From positions 80,953-144,952 of the forward strand of contig DASPIK010000080.1 in assembly GCA_035629075.1 (NCBI GenBank): 64,000 bases of DNA, given 5' to 3'. The translations under genes and the position numbers were made by a program. The notes under the pieces are model-generated. The model had not been told where the DNA came from. It did no database searches and worked only from the letters and a program-made list of their open reading frames with translations. The DNA comes from JAEZPW01 sp035629075 (GTDB taxonomy: Bacteria > Acidobacteriota > Terriglobia > Terriglobales > Acidobacteriaceae). Below, piece by piece: positions 23,974 to 32,552 of this stretch; the first letter of the stretch is position 1; each line of letters starts with the position of its first letter.

Positions 23974-24153
23974 TCAGTTCTTGCTCAGCTCTTGCAGTTC
24001 GTCGATCAAGTATTCGTAACTGGGTTCAGTTTTCTTTGCCGCGTCGCGGAATTGCTCGGCCTCAACGCGGGTGAGGAACTTGTACGGGTACCGCGTCATT
24101 GGCCCCACGGGGTTGCCCTTGGGCCAGTGCATGACGACGTAAAACTTGTCCAC
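23974..24153 (-). CDS. 59-residue conserved-looking small protein between dnaK and dnaJ
   Basis: A short frame, GTG start at 24153 and stop at 23974, directly preceded by AAAGGAGGTTTCCCG, one of the strongest ribosome-binding sites in the window. The product starts MDKFYVVMHWPKGNPVGPMT, continues with YPYKFLTRVEAEQFRDAAK and ends DELQELSKN. It has aromatic strands first, then an amphipathic helix, with no Cys or membrane part. It lies in the dnaK operon. I do not recognise a family. The ribosome-binding site and balanced composition support expression. Confidence 0.72.
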   Translation of the reverse strand: MDKFYVVMHWPKGNPVGPMTRYPYKFLTRVEAEQFRDAAKKTEPSYEYLIDELQELSKN

Positions 24154-24260
24154 CGGGAAACCTCCTTTCTGCTCACAATGTTAGCAGCGAGGTTAAGAAC
24201 CGGAATGTGACCTTCGTCCTAGAGCTTGTGACACTGCGCACACGTCGTCAGCGGTGTGCA

Positions 24261-24281
24261 GGACGGGGCATAGCCCCGTCC
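24261..24281. repeat. perfect GC palindrome after dnaK
   Basis: GGACGGGGC (24261-24269) and GCCCCGTCC (24273-24281), loop ATA, 12 nt past the dnaK stop. The ACGGGGC/GCCCCGT core is shared with the palindrome after rplS at 8230-8254. Confidence 0.7.
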
Positions 24282-24293
24282 CACAGCGAACCG

Positions 24294-26234
24294 TTACTTC
24301 TTGTTTTCGTCGACGTCCACGTACTCGGCGTCGATCACGCCTTCGTCTTTCTTGGCCTGACCGTCACCCGCAGCCGCGGCTCCGCCGGTTGGACCCGCAC
24401 CCGGAGTGCCGGCGTCAGGTGTCGCGCCGGGCGCTGCCTGTTTGTACATGGCCTCGGCCAGCTTATGCGACGCCTTGGTCAGGTTCTCGCGGGCACGATC
24501 CATCTGCGCCTTGTCATTCGATTCGAGAGCCTTCTTGGCGTCAGCGAGGGCGTTTTCGACATCGCCGCGCTCACTGCCGCTGATCTTGTCGCCGTTCTCC
24601 CGTAGCGTCTTCTCGATGCTGTAAACCATCGAGTCGAGCTGGTTCCGAGCTTCGATTTCCTCGCGGCGTCTTTTGTCCTCTTCGGCGTGCGCATCGGCTT
24701 CCTTCGCCATACGCTCGACCTCGTCTTTCGACAGGCCGGAAGACGACGTGATCGTGATCTTCTGGTCCTTGCCGGTGGCCAGGTCTTTCGCCGTGACGTT
24801 CAAAATGCCGTTCGCGTCGATGTCGAATGTGACCTCGATCTGCGGCACGCCACGCGGAGCCGGCGGGATGCCCGTCAACTGGAACTTGCCCAGCGTACGG
24901 TTCTGCGCTGCCATCGGACGCTCGCCCTGCAAGATGTGGACTTCTACGGAGGGCTGGTTGTCCGCAGCCGTCGAGAAGGTCTCCGTCTTGCGAGTCGGGA
25001 TCGTCGTGTTGCGCGGAATCATCGGCGTCGACACGCCGCCCAGCGTTTCGATCGACAATGTCAGCGGAGTGACGTCGAGCAGCAGCAGGTCCTTAACCTC
25101 GCCGCCGAGAACGCCGCCCTGAATCGCAGCGCCAATAGCAACGACTTCGTCGGGGTTGACGCCCCTGTGAGGTTCCTTGCCGAACAGGCGCTTCACGAGT
25201 TCCTGAATGGCAGGCATGCGGGTCTGGCCACCGACAAGCACAACCTCGTCGATCTTGTCGGCCGTGACACCGGCATCTTTCATCGCCTGAATGCACGGGC
25301 CTTCCGACCGCCGGATAATGTCCTCCACCATCGACTCAAGCTTGGCTCGCGTGAGCCGCTTGACGAGGTGCTTCGGACCGGTCGCGTCCGCCGTGATGAA
25401 CGGCAGATTGATCTCGGTCTCCATGGTGGTGGAGAGTTCGATCTTTGCGCGCTCCGCTGCGTCCCGCAGACGCTGAAGGGCCATTTCGTTGCCCTTGGCG
25501 CGCAGGTCGAGACCTTCATCCTTCTTGAATTCATCGATGAGCCAGTCGACGATGCGCTGGTCGATGTTGTCACCACCTAGGTGCGTATCACCATTGGTGG
25601 ACTTCACTTCAATAACGCCTTCGCCTACTTCCAAAATGGAAATATCGAAGGTGCCGCCGCCGAAGTCATACACGGCGATAGTCTCGTCTTTCTTCTTGTC
25701 CAGACCGTACGCCAGCGCTGCCGCCGTGGGTTCGTTGATGATGCGCTTGACGTTGAGACCAGCGATCTGGCCGGCGTCTTTGGTCGCCTGGCGCTGGGCG
25801 TCGTTGAAGTACGCCGGAACCGTGATGACGGCATCGCTGACCGTCTCCCCAAGGTAATCCTCTGCAGCCTTCTTCAGCTTCATCAGAATGAAAGCCGAGA
25901 TCTGCGGTGGGGTGTGCTCTTTGCCCTGCGCAACAACGGCCACGTGATCCCCCTGCCGCACAACGCGGTAGGGAACCATCTTCATCTCTTCGCTGACTTC
26001 GTCGTAACGCCGCCCCATGAACCGCTTGATCGAATAGATCGTGTTCTCGGGATTCGTGATCGCCTGGCGCTTGGCCACCTGGCCCACCAGTCGCTCGCCG
26101 GTTTTGGTGAAGCCGACAACCGACGGTGTCGTCCGGCCGCCTTCCTCATTGGCAATGACCTTGGGTTCGCCGCCTTCCATGACCGCGACGACCGAGTTGG
26201 TCGTGCCCAGGTCAATACCTATAATCTTTCCCAT
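24294..26234 (-). CDS. dnaK: chaperone DnaK (Hsp70)
   Basis: 646 residues, full length. The nucleotide-binding domain opens IGIDLGTTNSVVAVMEGG and contains VYDFGGGTFDISILE and VLVGGQTRMP. The substrate-binding domain has DVTPLTLSIETLGG and the lid helices end in a Gly/Ala-rich tail followed by VIDAEYVDVDENKK, the conserved DnaK C-terminus. It folds nascent and stress-damaged proteins with DnaJ and GrpE. The start follows AGGAGG. It is first in a minus-strand operon controlled by a promoter overlapped by a HAIR-type operator. Confidence 0.98.
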   Translation of the reverse strand: MGKIIGIDLGTTNSVVAVMEGGEPKVIANEEGGRTTPSVVGFTKTGERLVGQVAKRQAITNPENTIYSIKRFMGRRYDEVSEEMKMVPYRVVRQGDHVAVVAQGKEHTPPQISAFILMKLKKAAEDYLGETVSDAVITVPAYFNDAQRQATKDAGQIAGLNVKRIINEPTAAALAYGLDKKKDETIAVYDFGGGTFDISILEVGEGVIEVKSTNGDTHLGGDNIDQRIVDWLIDEFKKDEGLDLRAKGNEMALQRLRDAAERAKIELSTTMETEINLPFITADATGPKHLVKRLTRAKLESMVEDIIRRSEGPCIQAMKDAGVTADKIDEVVLVGGQTRMPAIQELVKRLFGKEPHRGVNPDEVVAIGAAIQGGVLGGEVKDLLLLDVTPLTLSIETLGGVSTPMIPRNTTIPTRKTETFSTAADNQPSVEVHILQGERPMAAQNRTLGKFQLTGIPPAPRGVPQIEVTFDIDANGILNVTAKDLATGKDQKITITSSSGLSKDEVERMAKEADAHAEEDKRRREEIEARNQLDSMVYSIEKTLRENGDKISGSERGDVENALADAKKALESNDKAQMDRARENLTKASHKLAEAMYKQAAPGATPDAGTPGAGPTGGAAAAGDGQAKKDEGVIDAEYVDVDENKK

Positions 26235-26341
26235 TGGAGCTGCCTCCTGCTGATAAGTGCTTGATAATTGCGTTGTTAGGTTGCTCTAAGTGACTGCTGG
26301 CGAAAGTCTTTCGCCATCAACCCTGACCTTAGCACGTCAGG

Positions 26342-26370
26342 ATTATCGAACTTGAGTCTATCATTGTCAA
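26342..26370 (-). promoter_or_regulatory. dnaK promoter
   Basis: On the minus strand a perfect TTGACA (26365-26370) is followed after 17 nt by GATAAT (26342-26347), five of six consensus bases. The leader to dnaK is about 100 nt. Confidence 0.8.
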
Positions 26371-26373
26371 GTT
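26349..26373. promoter_or_regulatory. HAIR-type HspR operator
   Basis: AACTTGA (26349-26355) and TCAAGTT (26367-26373) form a perfect 7-bp inverted repeat. Written as CTTGAGT-N7-TGTCAAG it matches the HAIR consensus (CTTGAGT-N7-ACTCAAG) except for two bases. It covers the -35 box and spacer of the dnaK promoter, and hspR is the last gene of the operon. Confidence 0.8.
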
Positions 26374-26490
26374 TATAGATGTCGCGGAACCGCCTCCGGT
26401 TTCACGTGCACGATCTTTTGTTCAGCGCCGAGCCAAAGCCCCGTCCCGGAGCGCATCTGAATCAGGCAATCGGGTCCCTCGTTGAAAATC

Positions 26491-27696
26491 ATGAAGAAAA
26501 TAAATCTCTGGGCGCTCGGTCTAGTTGTTTCTGCGCTGCTCGTTTTGGCTGCATGTGGTGGGGACGGCAACTTTTCAGCCTCGAATGACGCACCGGTACC
26601 AGGCTCGCCGGCTCCAGCTCCGTTTGGCGACACGGGCGGAGGTGGCGGATCGGGCGGTACGGGCGGCGGCACAGGAGGCGGAGGTGCAGGCGGAGGAGGC
26701 GGAACCGGTGGTACGGGTGGCGGTAGCGGTGGGGGCGATACAGGAGGGGGCGGCGGTGCGATTGAGCCTGCAACTGAGGATCAACTGGTTACGGAAACCA
26801 TGGCCAGCAACCTGGAGGGGCCATGGTCACTGGCATTCGCGCCGGACGGACGTTTGTTCTTCACCGAGTCGAGGGGCAGACTGCGTGTCTTCAGCAACGG
26901 TGCGCTGGTGTCGCGTCCCGTGCTGGACATCAGTGACGAGACGCCGGGATCTCAGGGTGGTCTGACAGGAATGGATCTGGACCGCAACTTCGCCTCGAAT
27001 GGGCTGGTTTACGCTCACTACTGCACCCCGTCGAAGCGTTGTCGTGTGGTGCGGATTGTGGTCGAGGGAAACTCGGGTTCAATCGACAAGGTGCTCCTCG
27101 ACTATCCCATCACCAATTTCGATCACGTTGGCGGACGAGTGAAGGTCGGTCCTGACAATTTGCTGTATGTCACTCTGGGCGATCATCGGAACCGGTCGTC
27201 CGCTCAGGACCCTGCATCATGGGACGGGAAAGTCATCCGCATGAACCTCGAAGGAACGCCGGCTGACGGCAATCCATTCCCGCAGAACCGATACGTATAT
27301 TCGTATGGTCATCGCGATCCGCAGGGCATTGCATTCGATAGTTCGGGTACGCTGTACGAGACGGACCACGGGCCGACCGCAAACGACGAAGTCAACATTG
27401 TTCGCATTGGAAAGAATTACGGTTGGCCGGAGTGCGTTGGGGCCTGCAACAATCCTGCTTATGTTGATCCAATCATCAATTTGGCCCCTAAGGAGCCGTC
27501 AATGCCTCCGACGGGTGGAGTCTTCTATTTGGGTTCAGTGATTCCCGGCTGGAGCGGATCGTTCCTATTTGGTGTGCTCGGGTTGGATGACAACCCGCAG
27601 GCACATCAAGTCCGCCAGATCATGTTTAACGAACCTGGAGGTAGCACGGTTACGTTTCAGCAGTTTGTTCGTGAACAAATTCGGACGCATTCGTGA
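26491..27696 (+). CDS. PQQ-dependent sugar dehydrogenase-like lipoprotein, 3' end frameshifted
   Basis: The ATG at 26491 gives a signal peptide ending in the lipobox LAAC, so the mature protein is probably lipid-anchored. A Gly-rich linker of some 55 residues follows. The rest is a beta-propeller of the soluble glucose dehydrogenase/YliI type: GPWSLAFAPDGRLFFTESRG, DHVGGRVKVGPDNLLYVTLGDH, YSYGHRDPQGIAFD and GKNYGWPEC. Such enzymes oxidise sugars with PQQ in the periplasm. The frame ends early at 27696. The missing final propeller segment continues in another frame to 27805, and removing one A from the AAA at 27677-27679 restores it. Confidence 0.85.
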   Translation: MKKINLWALGLVVSALLVLAACGGDGNFSASNDAPVPGSPAPAPFGDTGGGGGSGGTGGGTGGGGAGGGGGTGGTGGGSGGGDTGGGGGAIEPATEDQLVTETMASNLEGPWSLAFAPDGRLFFTESRGRLRVFSNGALVSRPVLDISDETPGSQGGLTGMDLDRNFASNGLVYAHYCTPSKRCRVVRIVVEGNSGSIDKVLLDYPITNFDHVGGRVKVGPDNLLYVTLGDHRNRSSAQDPASWDGKVIRMNLEGTPADGNPFPQNRYVYSYGHRDPQGIAFDSSGTLYETDHGPTANDEVNIVRIGKNYGWPECVGACNNPAYVDPIINLAPKEPSMPPTGGVFYLGSVIPGWSGSFLFGVLGLDDNPQAHQVRQIMFNEPGGSTVTFQQFVREQIRTHS

Positions 27697-27805
27697 TGTC
27701 GCCGAAGGTCCTGATGGGTTCGTGTATTTCGCAACGAGCAATCGACGTCAGAGTTCGAAGGTCTCAGATGGAGACGACCGAATCATTCGCGTGCGGCCAA
27801 GGTAG
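27678..27805 (+). pseudogene. displaced C-terminal segment of the PQQ sugar dehydrogenase
   Basis: In this frame the sequence reads FGRIRDVAEGPDGFVYFATSNR and then SDGDDRIIRV before a stop at 27805. That is the standard last blade of the family and continues the upstream gene exactly. It has no start of its own. Either a one-base insertion in the genome or a sequencing error explains it. Confidence 0.85.
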
Positions 27806-27814
27806 AGAAGCGAG

Positions 27815-28552
27815 TCAGTCGTAGCGTTCGTAAAAGATGTTCGTGCAATCCCAGCCGAGCTGTTGCAGAAGCGCGCGGTTCGCAGCAACCATCTCGTGTC
27901 TTCCACAAATGTAGGCGTGCATGGATTCCACACCGCGATCAGGTAAGGTTTCGAGAAGAGTCAGTACGTGTTCTTGCACGTACCCGCGCCTGCCGTTCCA
28001 TGATTTCGTAGGACGGCTCAGGGTTACGAGGTAGTGAAAGTGCGGGAATTCGCGTTCAAGCTTTCGGAACTCATCAGCGTAGTAGATATCGCTTTCGTCG
28101 CGCGTGCCGTAAATCAACCAGAATTCATGCCCACGATTTCGGGAGTGATCCGCGAAGAGGTGGTGGAGCATGCTGCGAAACGGAGCGACCCCCGTTCCCG
28201 TGCAGATGAAGATGGAGTCCTGAACTGGATTGTGCAACGTGAACAGACCGTGAGGACCATGCCAACTTATCTGCTGCCCTTCGTCGAGGTCGCAGAGGAA
28301 GTTGGACATGAAGCCCTCGCCGACACGGTTCAAGCACAGCTCGAATTTGCCATCGCCGCGTGGCGGCGAAGCGATAGAGTAAGCGCGCGTCTGTTCGCGC
28401 CCGTCAGTTCTGCGCTCTTTGACGGAGATGAACTGGCCCGCCTGAAAGTGGAAACGTTCGACACCGTCCACATGGAACTCGAGATGGCGCGTTTGCTCTG
28501 AGAGATCAATCGCTCGGGTCAACCTCGCGGTGTGGAAGGCGTGCTCGTGCAT
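27815..28552 (-). CDS. ferredoxin/flavodoxin--NADP(+) reductase-type FAD oxidoreductase
   Basis: 245 residues with the two-domain FNR layout. The FAD barrel carries TRAYSIASPP (flavin-binding RxYS) and the NAD(P) domain has CTGTGVAPFRSML and YICGRHEMV. The C-terminus is short and ends YERYD, so no iron-sulfur domain is present. It would move electrons between NAD(P)H and a separate ferredoxin or flavodoxin, which is not encoded nearby. It converges with the sugar dehydrogenase gene. Confidence 0.85.
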   Translation of the reverse strand: MHEHAFHTARLTRAIDLSEQTRHLEFHVDGVERFHFQAGQFISVKERRTDGREQTRAYSIASPPRGDGKFELCLNRVGEGFMSNFLCDLDEGQQISWHGPHGLFTLHNPVQDSIFICTGTGVAPFRSMLHHLFADHSRNRGHEFWLIYGTRDESDIYYADEFRKLEREFPHFHYLVTLSRPTKSWNGRRGYVQEHVLTLLETLPDRGVESMHAYICGRHEMVAANRALLQQLGWDCTNIFYERYD

Positions 28553-28667
28553 ACTGTCGAAATGTCCTCGTGCAAAGAGGCTCCCATTTGTTTGACGCTG
28601 CTGAGGAGTTCCGGTTGCACATTCCTTCGAGGTGCCCTGCTCTCGTCAGCGATACCCAAAATCAGCA

Positions 28668-29117
28668 CTAACGAAGCTTTCTTATACTCCAGTCAAGGAC
28701 CACGATCTTCCACTCGTTTTGGCGCTTTTCCATGATGTAGACGGACCAAAGGAGGAAGTTCGCGCCACTGCTTTCGCCCTTTTTCGGCGAAATTGTCTCC
28801 TTCGTGTAACCCCAGGCCATCGAGTCACTGGCGGCAACACGAACGATCTCCCATTGGGACATTGAAGCTGGTTCCTGCATTTCGGGGATCAGGTGGTTGT
28901 CACGGAAGTCCGCCCAGCCGTCGTTGCGATGGCCGTTCTCAAAAACGACGAGATCTGTGGCGACGAGGCTCTCGATGGCTTTCAGGTTTCGTGTCTCCAG
29001 CGCCTGATGGAATTGCGTTATGACCTTGCGGACGGCCATTGTATCCGGATTTTGTGCTTGCAGTGTCCCGAATAGGACCAGCACAGCCAACATGCAGTTC
29101 CCTACGCGCAAAGTCAT
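28668..29117 (-). CDS. exported SnoaL/DUF4440-like (NTF2-fold) protein
   Basis: 149 residues starting with a signal peptide (MTLRVGNCMLAVLVLFGTLQAQ). The mature part follows the NTF2-like pattern: VRKVITQFHQALETRNLKAIESLVATDLVVFENGH, then alternating strands with SMAWGYTKE and EWKIVVLDWS. DUF4440/SnoaL-like proteins of this sort are small ligand-binding or isomerase-like domains; the function here is unknown. It lies 115 nt upstream of the FNR gene on the same strand. Confidence 0.78.
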   Translation of the reverse strand: MTLRVGNCMLAVLVLFGTLQAQNPDTMAVRKVITQFHQALETRNLKAIESLVATDLVVFENGHRNDGWADFRDNHLIPEMQEPASMSQWEIVRVAASDSMAWGYTKETISPKKGESSGANFLLWSVYIMEKRQNEWKIVVLDWSIRKLR

Positions 29118-29237
29118 GACAACCTCAAAAACGGTGATTGGTCCAGCTCTCGCGAGAACTATCGAGGCACAATGCTGACCGCGAGTTGCCAGGTGCGGGA
29201 AGGGCTGGTGATCTCGGAATGGAGGCGGACCGTCGTT

Positions 29238-32200
29238 CTAGGCCGCTGCCTGTTGCTGTCCATCAGCGATTTGGCGGGCAGCATGACGAAGAGCTGCCGC
29301 TTTGAAGTCTTCCCCTGCGAGTGCGTGCACGCGCGATAATGCCATCATGGACTGCGTAAGTCCGTACATGTCTGGTATGGACTGTCGCAACTCGATGCTC
29401 TTTAGCAACTTCGACTTCGCGGCCTCGAGGTCGCCTTTGGCGGCCGAGATTTCTCCAGCGACCTGCAGTGCCCGTCCCAAACCCCAGACCCCACCGATTT
29501 CTTCGAAGATGGCAGCGCTCTCGGTCGATAGTGGTTCGCCCAAATCCGGCCGTTGCTGTTCGAGATGCACCCTGGCTAGCGTTGCCAGTGCATGCGCCAG
29601 AACACTACGATTACCGCCCTCGACCCACAGCACCCGGCTGCGTTCGATCGAGAATCGTGCCGCGTCGTAATCGCGGCGGACGAGATGGAGCTCGCCTTCG
29701 ACGAGCAATGCCCACGCAAGTAGCAACCGATCATTAATTCGGGCCAGCATTCGAATGCTGTCGGCCACCAGCGCTGAACACGTACTCGCATCGCCTACGC
29801 ACAACGAGCAAAAAGCGACATTGGTTTGCGCGAAAGCGATCCCGCGCTGGTCGCCGATTTCTCTACGAAGGCGCAAGCCTTCCTCATGCAAACGAATTGC
29901 CTCGCGAAACTCCCCGCTGTACATCGCGATCCAGCCAAGGTTGTTGAACGCAAGAGCCGTCGCACGGGCGTCCCGCACCTCTCGGCTCAACTGAAGCGCC
30001 TCTTCACAAATTTCCCGCGAGACCCCCAGGGCCGCAAGTTCAGCTTCAACCCATCCGAGGTTGTTGAGCACAGTCACTCGAAGTTGCAGGTCGTCCGAGC
30101 CCTTGAGCAATTCAGCCAACTCGCGCAGCACGTCGCGCGCACGGCGCATGTTTCCTTCACTGTGCAACAACGTCGCAAGTCCGTTCAGCAAGCGGACGCG
30201 GATCTTGGAGTCGGCCGCGTGTCCGGCAGCGGACCAGATCCTGTCAAGATCACGACGACCCTCCTGGAGGTGGCCGCGGGCCAGCCAGAATCTCCACAAT
30301 GCCGCACCGAAACGCAACGCCATGACATGATCGTGCGACAAAGCCCAGCACTGGCCCGCTCGGAGGTTTTCATGGTCATCGTGCAGACGATCCAGCCACA
30401 ACACTTGGTGAGGTCCGGTTAACTCCGGCTCCGCAGTCTCCGCGTAGCGTACGAAGTACTCGCAGAAGCTTCGCTGCACGTTTTCCAACTCGCTTGCCGC
30501 TGTAAGCTGCTCGATCGCGAAAGCGCGAATGCTTTCCAGCATTTCGAAACGAGGCTCGCCGGCGTGCGACCGCGTCTGCCGCACAAGGCTGTGCTCCACG
30601 AGCGCAGCCATTCCGTCGATCAGATTGTCACCGTTCGAAACTGCCTCACAGGCCTCCAATGTTGCGCCGTTTACAAATACGCCGAGTGTGCGGAAAAGGC
30701 GCTGCTCTTCCGGTGCGAGAAGCTCGTAACTCCACGAGATCGCCTCTCGCAAACTGCGTTGACGTGCCGGACGGTCCCGAGGCCCACCTTTCAGCAGATC
30801 GAATCTTGCGGATAGCCGCTTCAACATGGCTTCCGGGGAGAACAGGGTTACTCGCGCCGCCGCGAGTTCGATCGCGAGTGGCAGTCCGTCGAGGCGCATG
30901 CACAACTCGGCTATGGCACGCATGTTGTCGTCAGTCACGCTGAAACTGGGCAGCGCCGCTTGCGCACGCTCTACGAAAAGCTGAACGGCAGCGCAGTTGC
31001 GAAGAACCGCGCGATTGCAAAGGTCCCGTTGTGAAGGCACGCCAAGCGGCGGTACCGGAAACTGATGTTCTCCACTGACGCGCAGCGCGACGCGGCTGGT
31101 AACTACAATACTGATCTGGTTTGCTTTCGATATAAGTTCATGAACGACAGGGGCGGCTCCCGCGACTTGCTCAAAGTTATCCAGAACGATGAGAGCTCGC
31201 TTGTCACGCAGGGCGTTGATGACTGCTCGGACCGCGTCAGCGGGAGCTGGTACAACGATCCCGATCGCATCGGCGATGGCGGGTGCGACTTCTGCAGGGT
31301 CGCTCAGGGCTGCGAGAGAGACGAACCAGCATCCATCCGAGAAATCGCCAGAGGCGGCGCGCGCAAGCTCGATGCTGAGTCGAGTTTTGCCAGTCCCTGC
31401 CGGCCCGGTAAGCGTAAGGAGTCGGCTTGCTTTCAACACACTTCGTAGCTGTGCAAGTTCTCGCTCACGTCCCACGAAGGAAGTAAGCGTAAGCGGGTTC
31501 GCCTCGCTTTGAATGTTTCCACGGACGGCCACTTTAGAAGCGTGTTGACCGCTCAGCGCAGCAACGAGGTCTGACGCACTCGTGAACCTGTCGTCCGGGT
31601 TCTTGGCGAGCAGGCGTTCGACGACTGACACGAGCCACTCAGGTGCTTCGGGACGGAATTTACGAACCGGTTCCGGCGCCTCTTCCAGAATGGCGCGAAG
31701 CACAGCCGCCTCGTTTGGCCGCTCGAACGGACGGCGGCCACAGAGCATCTCGTACAGAACGATACCCAGCGCCCACATGTCGGTCGAGTGTGAGGCCGGT
31801 TCGGAGCGGATCTGTTCCGGCGCCATGTAGTGCAGTGTTCCCATGCGACCGTGATCGACCGTGCGATCGACATCCCCTTCGAACTTCGCGATGCCGAAAT
31901 CGAGAATCTTTGCGTCAGTTCCTGGCAGGACAATGATGTTGGCCGCCTTTATGTCGCGATGCAGGATCCCGGCAGAATGCGCGCATGCAAGCCCCCTCGC
32001 GACTTGCGATGCTACCCTGATCGCTTCCTCGATCGGGAGAGGTCCGGATTCGAGGCGCTGCGCCAGTGTTTCACCGTCGCAGTACGCCATAGCGATGTAT
32101 GTGAGGCCATTGGCCGTCTCTCCGACATCGTAGATCGCGCAGATATTCGGATGGTCAAGGACTGCGGCAGCACGCGCTTCCGTGTGGAAGCGCTCGCGAG

Positions 32201-32552
32201 CGCTGGGCTTCGCCTGCAGTTCGGGGGGAAGAAACTTCAGCGCCAGACTACGCCCAAGTCGGGGGTCGTACGCGTGGTATACGATCCCCATGCCGCCTCG
32301 TCCGATTTCGCGGACCAGTTGGTACGGGCCGACCCGATCGGGAATGACCATGGCCTGCGGCGCCTGAGCGCTTTGGACAACGGGAGTGTCAAGCAGACCC
32401 TGACCGGTGTCGTTTGCAGCAAGCATCTGCTCGACTTCCGCGCGGATTGACGGGTCTTCACACTCCCGCTTCAACCAATCGTGCCGCTGATCTTCGGGCA
32501 ATTCGATTGCACGGTCAAACAAGGATCCGATCTGTTCCCATCGGGACGACAT
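29238..32552 (-). CDS. Ser/Thr protein kinase - STAND ATPase - TPR fusion protein
   Basis: 1104 residues from the ATG at 32552, which overlaps the sigma factor stop as TGATG. An N-terminal helical segment of about 75 residues is followed by a complete Hanks-type kinase: GRGGMG (84-89), Lys106, HRDIKAAN with Asp200, and DFG at 218-220. Next comes a STAND/NB-ARC-like ATPase with VGRERELAQL, P-loop LTGPAGTGKTRLS and Walker B LIVLDNFEQV. The last 400 or so residues are TPR-like repeats (ALAFNNLGWIAMYSGEF and similar). No transmembrane helix is evident, so it is probably cytoplasmic. It likely senses a ligand or protein and phosphorylates targets. Confidence 0.92.
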   Translation of the reverse strand: MSSRWEQIGSLFDRAIELPEDQRHDWLKRECEDPSIRAEVEQMLAANDTGQGLLDTPVVQSAQAPQAMVIPDRVGPYQLVREIGRGGMGIVYHAYDPRLGRSLALKFLPPELQAKPSARERFHTEARAAAVLDHPNICAIYDVGETANGLTYIAMAYCDGETLAQRLESGPLPIEEAIRVASQVARGLACAHSAGILHRDIKAANIIVLPGTDAKILDFGIAKFEGDVDRTVDHGRMGTLHYMAPEQIRSEPASHSTDMWALGIVLYEMLCGRRPFERPNEAAVLRAILEEAPEPVRKFRPEAPEWLVSVVERLLAKNPDDRFTSASDLVAALSGQHASKVAVRGNIQSEANPLTLTSFVGRERELAQLRSVLKASRLLTLTGPAGTGKTRLSIELARAASGDFSDGCWFVSLAALSDPAEVAPAIADAIGIVVPAPADAVRAVINALRDKRALIVLDNFEQVAGAAPVVHELISKANQISIVVTSRVALRVSGEHQFPVPPLGVPSQRDLCNRAVLRNCAAVQLFVERAQAALPSFSVTDDNMRAIAELCMRLDGLPLAIELAAARVTLFSPEAMLKRLSARFDLLKGGPRDRPARQRSLREAISWSYELLAPEEQRLFRTLGVFVNGATLEACEAVSNGDNLIDGMAALVEHSLVRQTRSHAGEPRFEMLESIRAFAIEQLTAASELENVQRSFCEYFVRYAETAEPELTGPHQVLWLDRLHDDHENLRAGQCWALSHDHVMALRFGAALWRFWLARGHLQEGRRDLDRIWSAAGHAADSKIRVRLLNGLATLLHSEGNMRRARDVLRELAELLKGSDDLQLRVTVLNNLGWVEAELAALGVSREICEEALQLSREVRDARATALAFNNLGWIAMYSGEFREAIRLHEEGLRLRREIGDQRGIAFAQTNVAFCSLCVGDASTCSALVADSIRMLARINDRLLLAWALLVEGELHLVRRDYDAARFSIERSRVLWVEGGNRSVLAHALATLARVHLEQQRPDLGEPLSTESAAIFEEIGGVWGLGRALQVAGEISAAKGDLEAAKSKLLKSIELRQSIPDMYGLTQSMMALSRVHALAGEDFKAAALRHAARQIADGQQQAAA

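Noticed and set aside
26640..26770. Repeat array in the Gly-rich part of the sugar dehydrogenase gene
   Set aside because: GGCGGA-type codon repetition encodes a Gly linker after the lipobox; it is neither a CRISPR nor an intergenic repeat.
31830..32450. Open frame of 206 codons on the plus strand inside the kinase gene
   Set aside because: No start signal or motif; it lies opposite the well-supported kinase domain.
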